This document shows, piece by piece, positions 31,501 through 43,271 of a stretch of DNA of 64,000 nt. This stretch comes from Roridomyces roridus (taxonomy: Eukaryota; Basidiomycota; Agaricomycetes; Agaricales; Mycenaceae). Below the pieces are notes generated by a model, which had not been told where the DNA came from, did no database searches, and worked only from the letters and a program-made list of their open reading frames with translations. Both the position numbers and the translations under genes were made by a program. Location of the stretch: the NCBI GenBank assembly GCA_029378245.1, contig JARKIF010000047.1:62001-126000 (forward strand). The letters are read 5' to 3'. Numbering within the stretch: position 1 is the stretch's first letter; each line of letters opens with the position of its first letter.

Positions 31501-34500
31501 ATTCTGGTCTTTTTGCAAGTCATCGTCGTTTCCTCCCATGGGTCTGCTGATGACCGTCGCTTTGTACACCTTCGGAGGCCGTGGGTGTAGTAGTAGATTG
31601 ACCCGCGGAATTGACTGTGGTGTCTTCAGGCACGGTGAATTCAGAAGCGGAATCGTTGGGAGTAGTATATTGATCCGCGGATGACATGGGTGCAGCAGTA
31701 GATTCATCCGCGGGACAAATTCCGCCGTCTTCAGGTGCGGTCAATTGAGAGGCGGAATCCTCCGGTTCTGACTCCGAAGAATCTGAAGAATACACCGGTG
31801 TTTGTCGTCGTCGTTTCCTCCCGCGGTTGTGCTGATCACCGCGGCCGTGTACACCATCCAACAGTGTAGTCGATGGAGACACGCAATTGTCACTGGCATT
31901 ATCAAGTGCGGTCCCGGTGATAGCATTCGGAGAGGAGGTAATAGCGGCGGCGTTGGTGTTGTTCTGTTCCGCAGAAGAGCGACCAAGAGGAACACTGGCG
32001 TTGCTGTCACTGTAGTATGCCAGGCATTTCTTAGCATTCTCTCCCTGATGAAGCCTACGCCAGCGGTCATTACAGTGAATTGACTTTGAACGATGACAAC
32101 ATACCACCACGTTTCCTGGGGAACGTTGCGAATCTCACTGGATCCGGTGACCAGTACACTCCAAATAATCTGAGGGAAGTCAACGTTTGCGGCCAAAATG
32201 TGATTGTTGCTGACCTCAGACCCTTGCTTATGACGACCAAGGATGTGTTCAACTGTTTGAAAACTCCCACGGCTCAGTGCAGAGCGCAGAACAACAAGAT
32301 TCCGCTCCTTGGGAATTCCGTCGGGACGCTCCGTTGTCTCGGCCAAGCGCCTAGAAATTTTTGCTTGTTGAGCGGTGAACGTAGAGTGGGTCAGTCCCAG
32401 TGGGTACAACGCCAGGATGTCGCGCCAGTAGGCATAATATCCACGATACACGCTCATCATCCTGTATTCATCGTCATCGTCAATGTTGAACGGTGCAGGT
32501 TCAAGTGTTCTTGTCGATCCCCTTTCATCCCGGAATGTGAGCGACGCTAGTAGAGCATCTGTGCTGAGCGTGGAGGTAAGACCACACTGTGCCAAAAAGT
32601 TTTTGAACCCTAAAACTCCCTCCTGCCCAAAACGATTGAAACGACTTCTGTGATCCCCGAGGACAGTTTGACCGTGGGAGGCGTAATATCTGCGACTATC
32701 TGCACGGGGATCTGCAGGGGTGTACAAGAAGCGAAGCGATCGCGTGTACAGGACCTGAGTGCTCCGGGTGGTTGCGGTAAAGCTCGGATACAGTACATAT
32801 CCGCACCGAACGTGTGGCCCATATTTCTTGAACAGCTTGTCCGCATCTTCCATGGACACCATTGAATCCTTCATTTGCTTGACATACGTCGGTGCCGTGC
32901 CGGAGTGGATGTCGTTTGCTTTGAACGATGCAAAGACGACATATTCGTCAGATTCCCGGAGATAGAGCGCCGGTCGCAGAAACATGAATGGCCCCATGTC
33001 GCTGCCCTTGGGAAGGCGCAACAGTAGCACAAAGAGGGTGAACCAGAGCCAGTCGTCTTGGAAGTCGCCGTGGGGCCGTCCCTGAGGTCCGATGGCGTCC
33101 CTGAGCGCTCGTATCTGGACATTTGCTGCGTGGATGTGCTCTCTCAGGTTGAGCCATTGACTCTCATGGGAGCCAGAGCCAGATGCATCAAGTCCGGAGA
33201 GGGACACCGCTGGCATATCCGCCGCACAAAAGTCGAAATTATAAATCGTCGCCGCTGCCGAGCTGTTCAGTTGACAACTTGTCGGTCCAGGGTCCAATCC
33301 ACCAAACGCGACAACATTGTTGTCCAGTCCCACAAACTCCATCAACTCCCATTCGAAACGAGAGATGCACAACGGCATGATAAGCCGATACAGGCGGTGG
33401 AGTATCCTGAGGACCTCCGCAATGTGTTCAGCCTCGGCGGGTGCGTTAGTCTGTACGGCGGGCCCGAAGTGACCCGCTCCCTCGCCTTCGCCATGGGTTG
33501 AGGCGAGATTGAATGACCCTTCGCCATTGTTGAGCCTGTCAGACGAAAGCTGCTCGGATCGCAGATTCACTTGTAGACCAGGGAGTTCGAAGATGGCTGG
33601 AGAACCAGGGGCATCTGCAGTTTCAGCCACACCCCAGGTGAGCTCCAGAAGCCGCGGCATCAATTCGGCGATCTCCTGGCCTTCGTCATACATCTCCAAG
33701 GTCTTGAGACTATGGGCGCATGCAACGGTCACCGCCATGTTGGGGTCCCCGTTGATGTGATGCACCATAGGAATACCGAGCGGCATACGGACCATGCCTG
33801 GAATGGGCTCTGAGATGAACCTGCGAGATACCTTGTCGAATGCGGTCGGGGTGATATTGGGAGGAAGTTGGATGTTGAGCATACGCTGCTTGTCCCTCTC
33901 CTTTGATGAGTAGTGGTACGGAGCCGCATAGCGCCAACCCCGGCGATACACAGGGTCCAGAGCTTCATTGATTCTGTAGGGTGGGGTGTGGGGGTATTCG
34001 CCTGCCTCGGGACGCTCTTGGACAGGGTCGGCCGGATTAAGAATGTCATCGCTTGGTTTCGGCTGTTTAGAAAGCGACTCGACTGGCCAGGTAAAAGCGT
34101 TCAAAGGTGGCTTCAAGGGTCGGCTCCCTTTGTCGGTGATGCCGTACTGCCGAGGCTCATCAGAGGAAGAGTAAACTGGGCGGAGCGGTGAGTCGGTAGC
34201 CGTGGAACGTGAATTTGGAGGAGTTCACCCACCTCCTTCGGTTCCTTTCGATTGGCTATTGTTGACTTCAACAAAAGAAAAGCGATAGGGTTCAGGTGTC
34301 ATGTGTCTGGATTAGAGGATTGGTTTCTGGAATTGTGGATTAGTGTGCGTGGTGGTAGAGTGCAGATGTGCGTCCTCACCCAGCGGGACCGTAGAAGAAT
34401 TGACAGATACGCAATCCCTGTCAGACGCGCTAGTACCAGGAGCTAAGTTTTAGTTCAGCAGATATCCCTTCCCAACTCGTCCGACAAACTCACCTGAACG

Positions 34501-34804
34501 AACAATCCCATCTGTTTCCCGAGTGGGAGCAGAATAGCCCATATCTGTATGAAATTCAAAGAGTGGTCAACGGAGTAAGTGCTAATTTCTCACCTTGTTG
34601 TTGATTTTCAGATTGAGAGCCGGAGATGTGGTGTTGCTGCAGAGATTCTCCACTCCGGAGGGCGTTGAGTTGCGATTGTGTAGCGTCTGCAAACGCCTGA
34701 AGACTCTGCCCGTAGCCGGATTGAGCGCCTGTGAGCTTAAGTGATTGGAGTTGATGTAGGAGAGCCTCCAGTTGGGCTGCGTTAGATGGCTCAAGAGGTT
34801 CCAT
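28591..34804 (-). CDS. Giant chromodomain protein of the mobile element
   Basis: Hand splicing joins 34116-32105, 32054-31570, 31503-31403, 31351-31272 and 31219-28591 into 5,307 nt (1,769 codons including stop) with one open frame. At 34116 there is no ATG, so further 5-prime exons exist; a good candidate first exon starts at 34804 (MEPLEPSNAAQLEALLHQLQ) with a donor at 34593. In order: a 670-residue part of unknown fold (PPNITPTAFDKVSRRFISEP; DFQDDWLWFTLFVLLLRLP), a divergent chromo-like segment (VEHILGRHK to QETWW), an acidic serine-rich linker with GRKRRRQ nuclear-signal-like runs, a clear chromodomain (VEEIIDTRFK, QWLVKWEGYP, SDNSWLRDEDF), then about 870 residues of unknown fold. The exon 2 to 3 junction was chosen because reading through gives a TGA at about 31531. 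A chromatin-targeting role is inferred from the chromodomain. Confidence 0.6.
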
Positions 34805-36897
34805 GGAAGTAAATTCAGCAAAGAGACGAGGAACACTGCCACTAATGGCAGAGGATCGAGTAGCCGGATCAAAATGATGGGAGAACGTACCCCTGCCATG
34901 TAGCCTCGCTCCCACAATGTGAGACCTGGATTTGAACAGACAAACCTGTCCTTGGCACAATTATAAGACTTCCTATAGCGCCAAATTTTCAGTATTGAGT
35001 GTTGTGGTTCAAGGCACCGATACAACCAATTTGTAAGCAGACTGATCCGTAGATCATGTGATAGGCAACGTCACCTGCTCCTTCTCCTTCTCCTTTGCTT
35101 GCTGCAAGCATCCGTCAACTCTCTTCGCTCTCCCTCCTCTCCGTTGCAGCTGAGCGGTGTGCCTCTAGCAACGCTACAGCTCCATCCAGAGCCCAGCAGG
35201 GATACAACTTAAACGCCCCTGCTGAACGGCGTTGCCTCAATCTTGGTCCCCGAACGGCGTGGCAAATCTCACTGAGCCTGGCGCACCAGCACTCCTACGG
35301 AACGTGAATGACATCGGGGTGCCGGGACCGTCAACACCGCCGTCTGCATCGGTCGAGTCTGACTAGATATTTTCTGTGGCGTCAGCAAAGTAAGTGTATC
35401 TTATTCGATTTTTGCTCCTGTTGGCTGACACGCATACCAGCCCGGACGTATGGGTTCCCTGCTTCAAATGGGAGTGTGATTTGCCTGACGGGACCGTCGA
35501 CACCACTGTCCCCATCAGTTAAGTCCGACCAGACCACCTTTTTCGGTGCAGAAGCAGAATTGTGAGTGAATCTCACCTGACTCTTGTCCGTCTTTGCTGA
35601 CACCCATAGCAGCATAGACGTGGGGTTCCACTACATTGGACATGAATATGAATCGAGTGACAGGACCGTCGACAGCTGCTGTCCGCATCGATCGAATGCG
35701 GGTATATCACTTTTGGGTGCTGAATCAGGAATGTGAGTGCATCTCACTCGATTCTTTTTCGTTTCGGCTGGCCGACACGCTTACCAGCGCGGACGTAGAG
35801 GTCCCCTCCATCGCCCGTGAATGCAAATCGGGTGATAGGATCGGCGACACCGCCGTCCGCATCCGTCCACTCTGACTATGTCTCTTCTGTGACTGCTGCA
35901 TTAACAAAGTGAGTGTATCTTATTTGATTCTTACTTGTTTCGGCTGGCTTGGTTATCCTCTGACATGCGGACAGTGTCGTTTCCGACTGCCACATTTCGG
36001 CTCCCCATCAGCATCGCTGACATCAGTGATGCCAAAGCACAACGACATTTGTGCATTCAGCGAGTCGCACCCCATCGCAAGCACCACCGGGGTCTCCGGG
36101 CTGAGTGTGGGCATGTCCTCCGCTGCTTTCTGTATAATCGGTGACATCTTCCTGGTGCTACAGAAGGAGCGTGGCGGTGCCGGTGATTCTCTCAGGCAAG
36201 GCCGCATTCACTTCCCTCCCTCACTAAGCTCATTGAACGTTTTGTAGCGGTGCTGGGTAGTTCATGGATAGATACGCCATCCGTCCCTCGCGTACAGTAC
36301 ACCTAGTTATTGTACAGACGCCTACAAATATTCAAAGCCTCCGTCCAAATATGCTTCCGCACTGCTAGGTCAAAACCGCTACACTAAATAACAATACACT
36401 TCAGTGATGGCCCACGCGACAGGGCTGCAAACGAGCTCTGCGCACGTCGATGGTGGAAACGATCGCATGCGAGAATCTCTTGCTCTCCAGTTTAAGGCGT
36501 GCAGTAGAAACATGGAGAGAGGAAAGTCAAGGACATAGAAGCCGTACCTGCCATTGTGTAGAAAGAGTTGTGGGTGTTGGTGGTGAGCTGGAAACGCGAC
36601 GCGTTTGTTTGTTTGAGACAAACATACACATCAAGGCGTCGCTTTTCTCTATAATCATGATAATTTCCGCATAATCAGCAGCTCTTCCTTCCCTCCCTTC
36701 ACCATCCAGGATGGAGATTTACCCGTATATGCAGGGCTCAAGTCTGTTCTTCTGATTTTGACTCTCTTCGCGGCGATTCTCATATCTCTGTAGATCCAGA
36801 TTTTTCCTCCCTCGGGTCTGCGCGCCATGTTACCTGCACAATTGTAGTCGCGAGTGGTAGCCCAGACCTCCGACCTATCACATACAATTCGGAGCCC
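34805..36897. other. Region between the chromodomain gene and the next gene, with repeat array
   Basis: Divergent promoters of the minus-strand chromodomain gene and the plus-strand gene at 36898 should lie here. Array 2 occupies about 35300-36100. No additional gene is supported. Between 36600 and 36890 the frame of the next gene is partly open (DPDFSSLGSARHVT, TIVVASGSPDLRPITYNSEP), so that gene probably begins upstream of 36898. Confidence 0.5.
35300..36100. repeat. Tandem array of about 172-bp units (array 2)
   Basis: The motif ggaccgtc(g/a)acaccgc(c)gtc recurs at about 35324, 35490, 35662 and 35838, spaced 166, 172 and 176 bases. Accompanying repeats include gtgaatctcac and gctgacac. 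The period equals that of array 1, and the core cgacaccgccgtc is the reverse complement of array 1 sequence, so the arrays look like the same repeat in opposite orientation on both sides of the chromodomain gene. Confidence 0.7.
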
Positions 36898-38032
36898 ATG
36901 CCGCTCCTCGAAAGCTTTATGGTGGACCGGATTGGGGTCTGTGCCTTACGAATCGAGTCTTTGGTCTATGCGATGCGGGAAAGTATCCCTCTGTCGGCAG
37001 CGCCCGTCCCGGCTGCGGTGCAGAATGTGCTGTCCGCGCAAACTGCAGTGGACATCGCGACAATGAGGGTTCCGTTTTTCAGCGGCCGCGACTGGCAAAG
37101 CACGGAGTATGGCTTCCGGATGCTGCCGTCCTGCATCCCGGCGAGTGCAGAAATGGTCGTGCCAAGCGGCAGCCACGATAATGTCTCTCTCGTCTTTGCG
37201 ATTGACCTTGAGCATCCAAAAACCATAGATTTTCTTCGGATGTGGCAGGTCACGGGTATCCAGCCGGAAACTCATTTCATCTGCATTTTCTTCCCCCCGG
37301 TGACCTTAGCTGCACTGGGCCCGGTCTTCTCCAGAAACCCTTCCCCTTCACCGAGCATCCTATCAGGGTATAGCCCGCTCAGCGGCAGTCCTGCCTACCC
37401 CCGCTCCGAAGGCTCAGCTGGCGGAGCCGACGTTCCGCCCATGGACTTCGGACAGCAGCTGACACCTGTCAACTTCATTCGATGAGGCGTGTACCATCCT
37501 GGGCATCTCTCGGGACGAGGTCGAGAAGGGACGCTACAGGGCAGACACCGCACACAAGGCGCTGCTTTTCATGGTGCAGAACTGGGCAGCATCCACCCAC
37601 ATTTTGGCCAAGTTTTGTGTTTCGCAGTTGCCGGAGCACACATTCCCTGGGGGGTATGTTGCCCGCCGCACATCCATTCTGACAAGCCTAGGGTGGGGCG
37701 AAATTTCGTTCAGCAAAAAAACCAAGTGGTACAATTGGGCCTCCCAAGCAGCCTGCCGTTCCTGGAAACAGGACCCTGTCGCCGGTATGTCGCATCCACT
37801 ACAGTGTACTTTCATTTTCTCATTCATCTTAGACTCCGATACTGCACTGTACGAAAAATGGCGGGGCATATGTTTCCTTTGGAAACAGGGTGGGCCCTTG
37901 ATAACGGGCAAGTTACCCTTGGAATCGTCTGGGGACAGGGATGAGAGGGCTGCAGCCGGTCTAATACAGAGAGACCTCGAGGCGTCGAGAGTTGCAATCG
38001 AAGCCCGCCTTGCCCCAATGCTCTCTTCTTGA
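36898..38032 (+). CDS. Unknown protein of the mobile element
   Basis: I do not recognise this protein. The open frame starts at or before 36898 (MPLLESFMVDRIGVCALRIE) and runs to PVNF near 37477. There a single extra base seems to break it, since removing one T of the tt pair gives NFIDEACTILGISRDEVEKG and a frame that continues through KALLFMVQNWAASTHILAKF, PGGYVARRTSILTSLGWGE and KWYNWASQAACRSW. One intron (37785-37832, gtatgt to cttag) leads to DSDTALYEKWRGICFLWKQ and a stop at 38030-38032. About 375 residues, with a serine/proline-rich middle (NPSPSPSILSGYSPLSGSP). It sits 160 bases upstream of the integrase-like gene on the same strand, suggesting it works with it. Confidence 0.5.
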
Positions 38033-38191
38033 TTGTGATGCATACATTGACTCTATCACTATCATTTGTTACCCTGCTCTCGTTTCTTGCTTTTTTGTCA
38101 CGTAGCTACAATAATGCCAGTGACATTGGTTCCCTGACTAGTCCTGCCTTATCTGATCGGCCGTCACTTTCATCTTCTTCGTCCACCCCAA

Positions 38192-40037
38192 ATGGCAGAT
38201 TTGCTACCAGCCAGTCTCCTCGATGCATTCTGCACCCACTTTCATGCCTATAAAGCCCAGGTTGACGATGCAATGATAAACTCAACCGACGAAACCGTGT
38301 TGCTGCGACTTTTGGACGACATCCGGGTGTACGCAGGACTTGTCGATGAGGTACGATACACCATCCTCCCAATCTCGAAGAAAGCTCAGTTGATGAATAG
38401 TATTCACACATATTTCCTGCTCAAGAACTGGAGATTCTCCGGACAAATCTGGCCCTGATGCTAGGCGACCTCGAAGTACAATATCGGCAGACTGCAGATA
38501 CATCGCACCATGGGCGACCAACGGTCATCGAAAGAGTTTACACTGGCCGACCGGGTCGTCCCCGCTACGCAATAGACCCCGACTTTCTGCAGTTTGCTCA
38601 CGAGCACCGTTCGACGTCCGGTATAGGCCATTTCCTGGGTGTTTCGCGCGGCACCGTGCGATCAGCGATTCTACAGCAGGGATTGGCTGAGCCGCAACCG
38701 GCACCATTCTATGATCCTCATTTAGAGGATGCTGATGCAGGCGAAGACGACATCTTGGACCCACAGCACGACATTCCGCCCAATCTACCACCTGATATCC
38801 CAACAGGGACTGGGCATATTTCAGAAATATCGGACGACGACCTTGATAGTCTCCTCTTGCGGCTGCGGACTCATTTTCGCCGTGCCGGTCTCAGCATACT
38901 GGACGGGCTGCTCCGGCGTCTGGGTCACCGTGTACCCCGTGAGCGTTTCCGCGAATCACTCAGCCGAATCGATCCAGTGCAGCGCGTGTTTCAGCGCATA
39001 CGAATACGCCGCCGCGAGTACAGTGTTGCTGGACCCAATGCTCTGTGGCATCATGATGGGCAGCACGGTGAGTTCGCTGTTCCTCGGCCTTTGCAGCCTC
39101 TTACTCACTGAACATCCTTAGGATTAATTCGCTGGGGGATTGTGATTCACGGCTTCATTGATGGCTACTCGCGCCTTATCACAGGGCTGCGCGCGCACGA
39201 CAATAACCGCGGAACGACAGTCCTTCACCTTTTTCTGGAAGCGGCACAACTTTATGGTGTCCCATCGCGTGTGAGGGGTGATCACGGGGTCAAGAACATC
39301 GAAACGGCAGGTGTGGATGGAGACGCACTGCGGTTTTCGGCGGGGCTCCTACATTTGGGGCAGGTGTGTATCTATGAATCATCGGTCTGGACCTGTACTG
39401 AACCTTTTCAAATTTATAGAAGCATACACAACGTGCGCATCGAGCGACTGTGGGTAGATGTCACAGCGCAAATTGGCGCGACGTGGGGAAACCACTTCAT
39501 GCTTCTGGAGCTCCACCATGGCCTGAACGTCAACAACTCCCACCACATATGGCTCCTCCATTTTCTGTTTCTGCCTACTATAAACGACCAGCTAACTCTG
39601 TTTGTGGGGGCCTGGAATGAACACCGAATCCAGATGCGCCAGCGGACCTTCCCGCTCTCCCGCTGACTTGTTTGGGTTTGATTCGCTGGTTCATGGTGTA
39701 CGCGGTCATGCATTGGAGGCGGAGCTGACCGTCGAGGAGTTGGAGGTGTACGGGGTCGATTGGGAGGCGCTCAACAACGACAGCCTCTTGGAGTCGAACA
39801 GGACCAACAACACGAACGACACAGACAGCTTCGTCTTGGGTCGGACAGGTCGGTGTTCTGCAACACCTCAACGAAGTACCTGTGGAGGCACCCTCAGGGC
39901 CATTTGGTCCTGTGGACATGGCAGCTCTAGAAGCACGCATAGCTCCATGGCGAGGCCTCGCTTCCAATGAAGCAGTCGTCCAGGCGTGGACTTATGGATT
40001 AGCGGTTTGTCGTACCATCAATGGAAATTTATTCTAA
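38192..40037 (+). CDS. D-D-E integrase-like transposase, apparent frameshifts
   Basis: The start is MADLLPASLLDAFCTHFHAY; introns are 38351-38433, 39068-39121 and 39364-39419. After an N-terminal helical part comes a helix-turn-helix (GRPGRPRYAIDP, FLGVSRGTVRSAI), then the catalytic core: first Asp in LWHHDGQHG, second Asp in VRGDHGVKN, Glu in HNVRIERLWVDV, with IVIHGFIDGYSRLITGLRAH and LELHHGLNVNN between and after. The C-terminal tail has RSPADLFGFDSLVHGVRGHA and TVEELEVYGVDWEAL. This is the integrase-core family common in mushroom genomes. Three single-base insertions (near 39311, 39639, 39829) break the frame as read; each duplicates a neighbour base, so they may be sequence errors. The TAA is at 40035-40037. 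Confidence 0.7.
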
Positions 40038-40257
40038 ACAAATTTTTCATTTTTAAATGTGAATGGGCTTTTCCGAGTTGTGTGAGGGCGTCAAAACCAC
40101 TACCAAATGGGCATTGAAAGTGAAATGAGACGGTTGCTTATGACCAACAGAAACCAAATTTCTATTGGCACCCAATCGTAACAATGGCAGTGTTAACTAA
40201 AGGAATTTAATGTAGATGTAGCTACGCAGGAGATAGGATGAAATAAAATGATGTCTG

Positions 40258-43200
40258 TTAGGTGAAGGTATGAGTGTCCCCAATCGCCCCCAAGGACTGG
40301 CAGAGCAGCCAGTGATGGAGAAATTTCCGCCGAGATGCGGGCTCGACCCCCGTGTATGCGGCCTGGGCCGCACGGAGCAGGAAAGAGGCGGGGATTCGGG
40401 CCTGCTGGAAGCAGGTGCGGTAGGAGATGGTGCCCGAATCAACCAGCGCACGGCGCATTTCCGTGTCATGCCCACCAAGATAAACAGGGTCGTCGTCGTC
40501 AACGAGCATGATCTGGGAATGACTGGATGAGCCGTGGAAACCAGGAGAAACAGTGAACCATCATACCGAGATGCCAGAACTCCCTGCCGGTAAGAATGGC
40601 TGTCCTGTGACCGCCCACGTTAACATTTGCGCCCGAAAGTTTGGCGAGTCTACCCGAGTCAAATCCGCTGACTCGGTGAAGTGGGGCTTGCAGGCCTCGA
40701 ACAGTGCGGGGCACGGTACACCAGTCTGTTCCAGGTAATCCTGAAACAGGTCTGCCAATGTCTCGCCACCCATGGCTTCAACGATCGGGCCTGCAAGAGG
40801 TGACGGGGGGAAGACGAGTCGGGGGATGAGGCTGTATGGGCCGACGAGGGAGGCCATGACCTTGGTGAGGAATGCCTCGGAGCCGCCAGAGGTGTTGCGT
40901 ACAAACTGCAAAAATGTTAGGAACAGAAATATCAGCAATCGAACGGCATACCTTCGGGAACTGGAACCCATTGCGACAGGTGAGCCTGAAGCCCCGAAGC
41001 AGCCACTCCATGTCCTTGTGCCGAGGACCTTGGGAAGCGACGACCGCCTTATACACCATCTCGACAGCAAGGGCATCGTGCATCCTTTGGTCGCGGTTCT
41101 CGATCGCTTGGATCTAAAGTGACAGTGTTGAGCATACATCGGCAGTCGGGCGAAAAGCAATACATACTGGCAGATCCATATATGATGCAAGGTGGCCGAC
41201 AATGGCCGGCTTGTTGACATTGCCAGCGGGGCCGGCGGTTTTCCATGCGCTTATAATGGCGCGGAGGGCGGGGTGCCATTCGCCGATGAACCCAGGGTGC
41301 AGCGCGCGGAGGTCGCCATCAGTGGAGCAGAAATTGCAGCAGGCAAACATCGACGGGATCGACAGCAGTGCCTCGTATCATGAGCAGCGCCCACAGGGCA
41401 CCGGCGACGGCAATGTCATGCTGCCTCCCCGCAGAAAGATAGTGATCCCCAAAGCCGAGAGAAAGAACACAGAGGAGGGAGAGCTTGCCGTCAAAGCGGG
41501 GTGTGAGCCATCGGCTGCTGCCAGCCATGACCTTCGAGAATGCTTCTTGATAGACGTCCCGGAGGACCCCTTCGCCGAGGGAACGCACAACCCCATCCCC
41601 GCTGTCGCGCTCTTCTGGTGTGCGCGGGTAGTAGCTGTATCAAATGTCAGTGATTGGCCGTGGTCGAATATGTAAGGAGCTGCTTACAGGATTGCATTCT
41701 GGTCCTCGGATAAAACGTCGGTGAAATCGTTGGCATCGACACACCGACCAATGGCAGCGAGGAGCTCATCTGCAGCCTCAGCAAGTGTGTCACCGCTGTA
41801 CATGACACGGAGCGGGGTGTTTGAAGCGCCCCTCGCCGCCACATAGACTGAAGACTCAGTGAAAGCAGGATGCCTGCCAGCGTGACGCAGGCGGCCATGG
41901 CTGTTCGTCATCCCAGATGGAGGCAGGGAGATGGGGCAGTCTGGTTTCGGCTACGGGATGGACCACCGACGGCCTAGATAAGGTGAGCTCAACGAAGCAG
42001 ATGGCAGACGAGTCAGCTTACCACCACATCCATTTCCTCATCATCTAAATCAGAAAGGTTGGCGACGTCGCCTCCATCGCATGACGATGCACCATCCTCA
42101 TGGGGCCAAGGCACAAATTCACGATCACGGGGAAACACCAAATTAATGCGGCGGGGGAGACAATGGTGAAGGCGTGCTTCTTGGCCGATTCCCGGGAGCG
42201 TGAAAGTGGCGGAAAGGAACTCTTGCGACATAACTAAAGTGCTGTCAGTACTAATGGTGAAGCTGAAAATGAAATGAACATACCCCACTGGATACAAAAG
42301 TAGGACTCTCCGTCGACGGTTTCAATGCACAGACCGGGGATGGCGAAACGAAGCCGACTGGCCGCCATGTCGGCCAAGGTGGATTGGGGAGGGAGGGGGC
42401 TACGGCAAAGACGGATCTGATTATCGCTCGGTCGTGCTACACCTCGGTTACCGACATAGAGGGGGATAAGAGGCATGCCCTCGTGGGCAAGCAGTGCAGT
42501 TTCGGCGGGGTGGTCAACATTTATTCCGCGCTCGCGGAGGACGTCGACGAGAGACCGAATGTGTGCGGTAACAGGTGTGGATGCAAGAGGACTGTCCTCG
42601 ACAACAAGCCCAAAGCGACGCATGTGTGCGAGGAAGGAACCGCGCAGGAACCGCATAAAAAAATTTCCTCGTTGTCCTGCTTGAGACCAATGTCAGACCT
42701 GGTGTTAGATAGCAAAAATTGGACATACGACAGGGGGTAGGATGACATTGAGTGTACGAAGATATGTTTCGGTTCCGCGCACGAAGAGACATGAATTTAT
42801 GGTTGGCGGGCGAGGTAGGCTGGGACGGGAGGTGGCAGCAGGGCGAGCGATGGGGCTAATATTGGCACGGGCATGACGCCGTGTCAGGGTGGGGACTCGA
42901 AGCTGCGAGGCGCCCGAGTGTGCCAGTCGTGCTTGGTTAACGATTGAGTTAATGTTGGCAGCAGGTGCTGCATTCGACGGTCTGGGTAGTGGCGGAAGCT
43001 CCAGGCGTAGAGACGACTGTTGAGGCCTCAAGCTCTCGTATGGCCCGATTGGCGCGGCTCCTTCCGTGGCGATGGGAACCTGGCTGATGGTGGAAGCTGC
43101 CGGCGCACCAGTGCCGGTCGGAGCAAGTTGGATCGAGGGGTGAGCTGTCGCTCGCGGCAGAGTCGGGGATATAGTTGGTGCGAGAGGTTGCTGGCTGCCC

Positions 43201-43271
43201 GTCATAGCTGGAGGCTGGACATGATTTTGCAGGAATTGAAAAAAAAGACTGGCGAAGCCCTGGGCGTCCAT
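40258..43271 (-). CDS. Unknown multi-exon protein of the mobile element
   Basis: I do not recognise this protein. Eight exons can be chained from MDAQGFASLFFQFLQNHVQ at 43271: a proline/alanine-rich N-terminal part, then MRFLRGSFLAHMRRFGLVVE, MSQEFLSATFTLPGIG, KPDCPISLPPSGMTNSHG, VYVAARGASNTPLRVMYSGD, YYPRTPEERDSGDGVVRSLG, CNFCSTDGDLRALHPGFIGE, IQAIENRDQRMHDALAVEMV, FVRNTSGGSEAFLTKVMASL and, last, MLVDDDDPVYLGGHDTEMRR ending LGAIGDTHTFT. Two places need attention: a run of seven T near 42660 between NEEIF and MRF, and ccc near 41355 between AVDP and SMFACC, each with one base too many for a continuous frame (the first can alternatively be solved by a different splice). CxxC pairs (ACCNFC) hint at metal binding. 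The gene is convergent with the integrase. Confidence 0.5.

Noticed and set aside
31741..32104. Read-through of the long upstream frame of the chromodomain gene to a stop at 31741
   Set aside because: The residues after QETWW lose all sense, while a 50-nt intron (gtatgt to gcgtag, 32055-32104) joins to the acidic linker and keeps the frame to the chromodomain.
36379..36674. Small open frames on both strands upstream of the gene at 36898
   Set aside because: No domain, no splice chain, and both strands open equally.
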